10,382 nt of DNA from assembly GCA_003648225.1 (NCBI GenBank), contig QMOL01000072.1:1-10382 (forward strand). The letters run 5' to 3'. This document shows positions 7,380 to 10,382 of this stretch, piece after piece; the stretch's first letter is position 1; the number at the start of each line of letters is the position of its first letter. The position numbers and the translations under genes were made by a program. The notes under the pieces are model-generated. The model did not search any database and was not told the origin of the DNA. It saw only the letters and a list, made by a program, of their open reading frames with translations. This DNA is from Chlamydiota bacterium (GTDB lineage Bacteria > Auribacterota > UBA3054 > B51-G9).

Positions 7380-9890
7380 TTAATTATCTTCCACCGTAGT
7401 CGACATAAGTTTTCGCCAACCATTCCTTACAGTTTCACCAGGTCTCAAATATATTTCAAAAACAGGGGCTATTTCATATGCATTCTGCGCTGTTTCCATG
7501 GGTGGCTGAACAAAGAAAATAATTTCAGTTGGTAAATCCTGCCATACTTTATAGATTAACTTGTCACTTTTTGGAATATATTTAATAATGGCAACTTTTT
7601 TCTCAATGTATTGCCATTTTTTGACTTCACCTGTTTTTTTCTTTTTGAGCGGTTCTAATGCGTGCGGTCCATCAACTGTTTCGTTGTTTGATGCGTCTTT
7701 CAAACCGATAAGGCAGCCATCTTCAAGATAATTAGCAAGTGGAACAGTCATTCCCATACCTTTAACTTTTAACTTTGCTTTGCCGTTTTTGCTCTTGTAT
7801 TTCCATTTTCCATGAGCGCCATCATCACTACTGGTAAGTATTACATAACCCGAGTCGGAAGTGCTTAATTCACTATTGCATGCAGATGAAGTTCCTTTAA
7901 CCCAATAATAATATTTTGTTGTGGGATCAATACTTGTGTCTGAATATTTGTTGCTTTCCGAAGTGGTGAGTAGAATTGCATTAGAAGGATTGTTCGAAAT
8001 ATCTCTGTATATCTCGTATCCTGTAGCTCCGAATACAGTCGACCACGTAATCACAATTTTATTTGTAAATGTGCCGTCTGTTGCGGAAATATTTATCGGT
8101 AATGCCAGCTTTGCATATCCGCTATCACTATCACTGAAATCACTCCATCCAGTAGCATCACAGCCTGCTTTAGTCCAATAATAGTACTTGATACCTGGAA
8201 CCGTAGTTGTGTCCTCAAAACTCGTGCCGGTAACTTCGCCGGAAATATCTGATGCACTGTCGCTGTTATCAACAGTGTTACGGTAAATTTTGTATTTTGT
8301 AGCTCCTGTACTTGTGTTCCACGTGATTTCTATTTTATTCGTGTAACTGGCATCACTTGCAGAAACATTCATAGGTATTGATAGTCGTTTGTATCCGCTG
8401 TCACTCTCGCTGAAATCACTCCAGCCGTTATTGCAGCCGGCTTTTACCCAGTAGTAATATATTTCGCAAGGATTAGCAGTTGTGTCCTCAAAACTTGTGC
8501 TGGTAATTTCGCCGGAAATATCTGATGCGCTGCCACTATTATCAACAGTGTTGCGGTATACTATGTACTTTTCAGCACCTGTACTTGCGTTCCATGTGAT
8601 TTTCACTATATTTGTATACTTTCCGTCACCGGCAAAAATATCGGTAGGTGAGTTTAATAACGTAGATGCCTTGACAAAAAATGTGATCGGAGCCATATTG
8701 TTGGTACTCTCAATTGTAAATGTTGCCGTTTCTGAGGTACTGATTACTCCATTTGCTTGATAAAAAACTGCAAAGTTATCATTTGTACCTCCGCCAATGA
8801 TTGATGATAACCCGGAAGCCCAGAAATTGGTGCTTCCACCACTTCTGGTTATTGTTAATCCCATTGCGTTTTCAAGAACAATTGACAGGCGTAAAGTCGC
8901 TGAATCAACATTCCCATATAGAGTTTCTCCGAAATCATATGGTGTCTCGTGGCTTCCTTCTCCGGTAGCTCCGTTAACAAGGATCAGTTCCCCATATGGT
9001 TTATATTCGCGATAACGGTAAATCAATCCATTACATGCCGGGTTAGCATCTACTATATATACTCGTTGCTGTGAATCAATTGAAATTTCATCCGGATGTG
9101 CATCTCCATATCCTAAATCAAGATAATTAAACTGTGTAAGATATGTTCCGTTAGTATCAAAAGCTTGTATTCGGTCATTCGAACCGCATTCAGAAACAAA
9201 TATCCGATCTTTGCTGTCAATGCCTACTCCACTTGGGCGATCGAATTGCCCTGGTCCAGATCCAAAGCTGCCCCAATTGGTCACAAATGTTCCATTAAAA
9301 GTAAATTTTAACATGCGGTGATTCCATTCGTCTGAAACATATACAAAGCCGGAGCTGTCAACACCAATTCCCCTTATTCCATGTAACCCGCTGTAACTCC
9401 AACGTTCAATCAAACTACCGTCCGTAGTGAAATGATGAATATGTTGGCTACCATCACCTATATATAGAGTATTATCAAACGATACAGCTATTCCAACGGG
9501 TCGATCCAGAGAATCGCCGCCCGAATAATTACCCCAATTAGTAACAAAAGTACCATCTGGCTCATAAACATAAACCTGTGGTGCATTTGCAGGTGATGGA
9601 ATGCCTATAACATAAACTGTGCCGCTTGCGTCAACAGCTATATTGCGCGGAGAAATAACATCATCAAAATTTCGAGTGGCCCATTCTGTGAGATATTCTC
9701 CTTCCAACGAATATCTGAAAACTTTGTTACTTGACGCATCAGTAACGTAAACGCTATCTGCTGTTCCAACCGCGACACCATAGCAGTTAATAAATGTCCC
9801 GGTGAAAATGGCATCTCGCGTATATGAAAGTGAGTAAACTGTGTTAACATACATAAAACACATAAAGAAAAAAGATATGGCGATTTTCAT
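7380..9890 (-). CDS. exported NHL-repeat beta-propeller protein with fibronectin-like repeats
   Basis: The 836-residue protein begins with a signal peptide (about 1-20). Six NHL-type units follow near residues 34, 81, 130, 171, 217 and 265, with phrases such as GIAVSFDNTLYIGD, GVDSSGFVYVSDEWNHRMLKF and GSFGSGPGQFDRP, enough for a complete six-bladed propeller. Residues about 298-410 resemble the Ig-like domains of HYDIN/choice-of-anchor D proteins (YDFGETLYGN, later ATFTIESTNN). Three fibronectin-like repeats cover about 415-505, 506-597 and 598-685, each with a TNxxxITW strand, a YYYW strand and a closing SDSGY. The final 150 residues are a lysine-rich domain that I do not recognise. Propellers of this kind bind proteins or sugars; no catalytic residues are seen, and no anchor or sorting motif. 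The gene starts 50 bases after the DUF268 gene stops and may be cotranscribed with it. Confidence 0.85.
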   Translation of the reverse strand: MKIAISFFFMCFMYVNTVYSLSYTRDAIFTGTFINCYGVAVGTADSVYVTDASSNKVFRYSLEGEYLTEWATRNFDDVISPRNIAVDASGTVYVIGIPSPANAPQVYVYEPDGTFVTNWGNYSGGDSLDRPVGIAVSFDNTLYIGDGSQHIHHFTTDGSLIERWSYSGLHGIRGIGVDSSGFVYVSDEWNHRMLKFTFNGTFVTNWGSFGSGPGQFDRPSGVGIDSKDRIFVSECGSNDRIQAFDTNGTYLTQFNYLDLGYGDAHPDEISIDSQQRVYIVDANPACNGLIYRYREYKPYGELILVNGATGEGSHETPYDFGETLYGNVDSATLRLSIVLENAMGLTITRSGGSTNFWASGLSSIIGGGTNDNFAVFYQANGVISTSETATFTIESTNNMAPITFFVKASTLLNSPTDIFAGDGKYTNIVKITWNASTGAEKYIVYRNTVDNSGSASDISGEITSTSFEDTTANPCEIYYYWVKAGCNNGWSDFSESDSGYKRLSIPMNVSASDASYTNKIEITWNTSTGATKYKIYRNTVDNSDSASDISGEVTGTSFEDTTTVPGIKYYYWTKAGCDATGWSDFSDSDSGYAKLALPINISATDGTFTNKIVITWSTVFGATGYEIYRDISNNPSNAILLTTSESNKYSDTSIDPTTKYYYWVKGTSSACNSELSTSDSGYVILTSSDDGAHGKWKYKSKNGKAKLKVKGMGMTVPLANYLEDGCLIGLKDASNNETVDGPHALEPLKKKKTGEVKKWQYIEKKVAIIKYIPKSDKLIYKVWQDLPTEIIFFVQPPMETAQNAYEIAPVFEIYLRPGETVRNGWRKLMSTTVEDN
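8100..8648 (-). repeat. tandem duplication of a fibronectin-like domain
   Basis: Two adjacent units of about 275 bp (8376-8648 and 8100-8375) encode residues 415-505 and 506-597 of the propeller protein. They share long nearly identical stretches, such as NTVDNSxSASDISGE and TSFEDTT, and the DNA is alike too. The third unit (7836-8099) is clearly more diverged. This points to a fairly recent duplication of one domain. Confidence 0.75.
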
Positions 9891-9931
9891 AGAAGTTTTC
9901 TTTTGTTACCAAGTTATTAAATAAAACTGAT

Positions 9932-9960
9932 TAAATATTATTAAATTTTTGTCATTTCAA
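9932..9960 (-). promoter_or_regulatory. possible promoter of the propeller gene
   Basis: On the minus strand, TTGAAA (9960-9955) and TATTTA (9937-9932) are 17 bases apart. The pair overlaps the last codons of the DUF268 gene and lies about 40 bases before the propeller start codon. The -10 match is modest and the region is AT-rich, so a chance match is possible. Confidence 0.35.
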
Positions 9961-10382
9961 AAATACCGCAACCATAATGACATCCGCAATTATTTTCGAT
10001 TAATTCATCATTTAGATTTATATTTTCGTATAAATCACCTTTATCATCAACATAAGAAAAAGTATCCACTTTATATTTGTCCTTAAATAGTTGTACCAGG
10101 AATTTTAACGCAAAAACCCTGTGAGCATTAAATTCAATTCGCTGCGGTCCCATTGGAACAGAAAAATAAAATTTTCCGTCTCTTTTAAGAATTTTATACA
10201 AATTTTCAAGCCCAACTTTGTATGCTTCCGGGCAAACTGTATCGCCATATCTTCCAAGTCCGAAATGTTCAATAGTATGTAAACAAGATAAGGAATCACA
10301 ATAGTCATACAATTTTTCGTTAAGTGGAGCTGATAAGTCTGCCTGTGTAAAGGTTACGTTTGGAAGTGGTGTTGTCAACGGG
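9941..10382 (-). CDS. DUF268 family, methyltransferase-like protein, 5' end cut by window
   Basis: The visible 147 residues match the C-terminal part of the DUF268 family, which has a class I SAM-dependent methyltransferase-like fold. Visible motifs are the strand NVTFTQADLSAPL, then DSLSCLHTIEHFGLGRYGD, a helix ending LKRDGKFYFSVPMG, and RIEFNAHRVF. LHTIEHFGLGRYGD and FNAHRVF are typical of this family. The frame stays open to the right edge, and the residues there (PLTTPLP) look internal, so the TTG at 10378 is not the start; the N-terminal SAM-binding glycine motif lies outside. The C-terminus has a Cys-rich ending (NNCGCHYGCGIFEMTKI). Such genes often sit in polysaccharide clusters, which agrees with the glycosyltransferase nearby. 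The substrate is unknown. Confidence 0.85.
   Translation of the reverse strand, partial: PLTTPLPNVTFTQADLSAPLNEKLYDYCDSLSCLHTIEHFGLGRYGDTVCPEAYKVGLENLYKILKRDGKFYFSVPMGPQRIEFNAHRVFALKFLVQLFKDKYKVDTFSYVDDKGDLYENINLNDELIENNCGCHYGCGIFEMTKI

Overview
The window is AT-rich bacterial DNA. It holds five genes that look intact or are cut only by the window edges, one large secreted protein gene of nested design, and two decayed genes. The mix of an arabinose-isomerase-like sugar isomerase, a Tat-leader sulfatase remnant, a nitrilase-family remnant, large exported fibronectin-like/NHL proteins and polysaccharide-type transferases recalls PVC-group bacteria such as Lentisphaerota or Kiritimatiellota. 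This placement is an inference from gene content; no rRNA or marker gene is present. The starts lack clear Shine-Dalgarno sequences, as is common in Bacteroidota, but the best promoter seen is of the ordinary sigma-70 type and no Bacteroidota secretion tail is visible.

Layout, left to right. Positions 1-882 (+) hold the C-terminal part of an L-arabinose/L-fucose isomerase-like enzyme. Positions 1053-3080 (+) encode a secreted calcineurin-like metallophosphoesterase. In it, one fibronectin-like domain appears split by the phosphoesterase domain, and a second appears split by a carbohydrate-binding-like domain. Positions 3081-3416 have no convincing gene but contain a strong 12-bp hairpin. A good sigma-70 promoter at 3417-3445 drives what is now a gutted sulfatase gene (3467-3830). 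The sulfatase remnant runs into a 16-bp tandem repeat array (3817-3912), with inverted copies of the same motif at 4035-4063. A DUF445 membrane protein follows at 4117-5451 (+), then a nitrilase-family pseudogene at 5478-6000 (+) and a stray copy of the repeat motif near 6100. A GT4-like glycosyltransferase lies at 6136-7314 (+). It converges on two minus-strand genes: an exported NHL-propeller/fibronectin-repeat protein (7380-9890) and, upstream of it, a DUF268 methyltransferase-like gene (9941 to the right edge).

No single pathway or defence system links the genes. The left half concerns sugar, sulfate-ester and extracellular phosphoester metabolism. The right half (glycosyltransferase, DUF268 protein, exported propeller protein) suggests cell-surface polysaccharide and envelope work. 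The centre is a zone of gene decay in which both pseudogenes lie next to GACAAAATTATT-type repeats. The most unusual item is the nested secreted phosphoesterase, whose metal-site motifs also depart from the classical ones.
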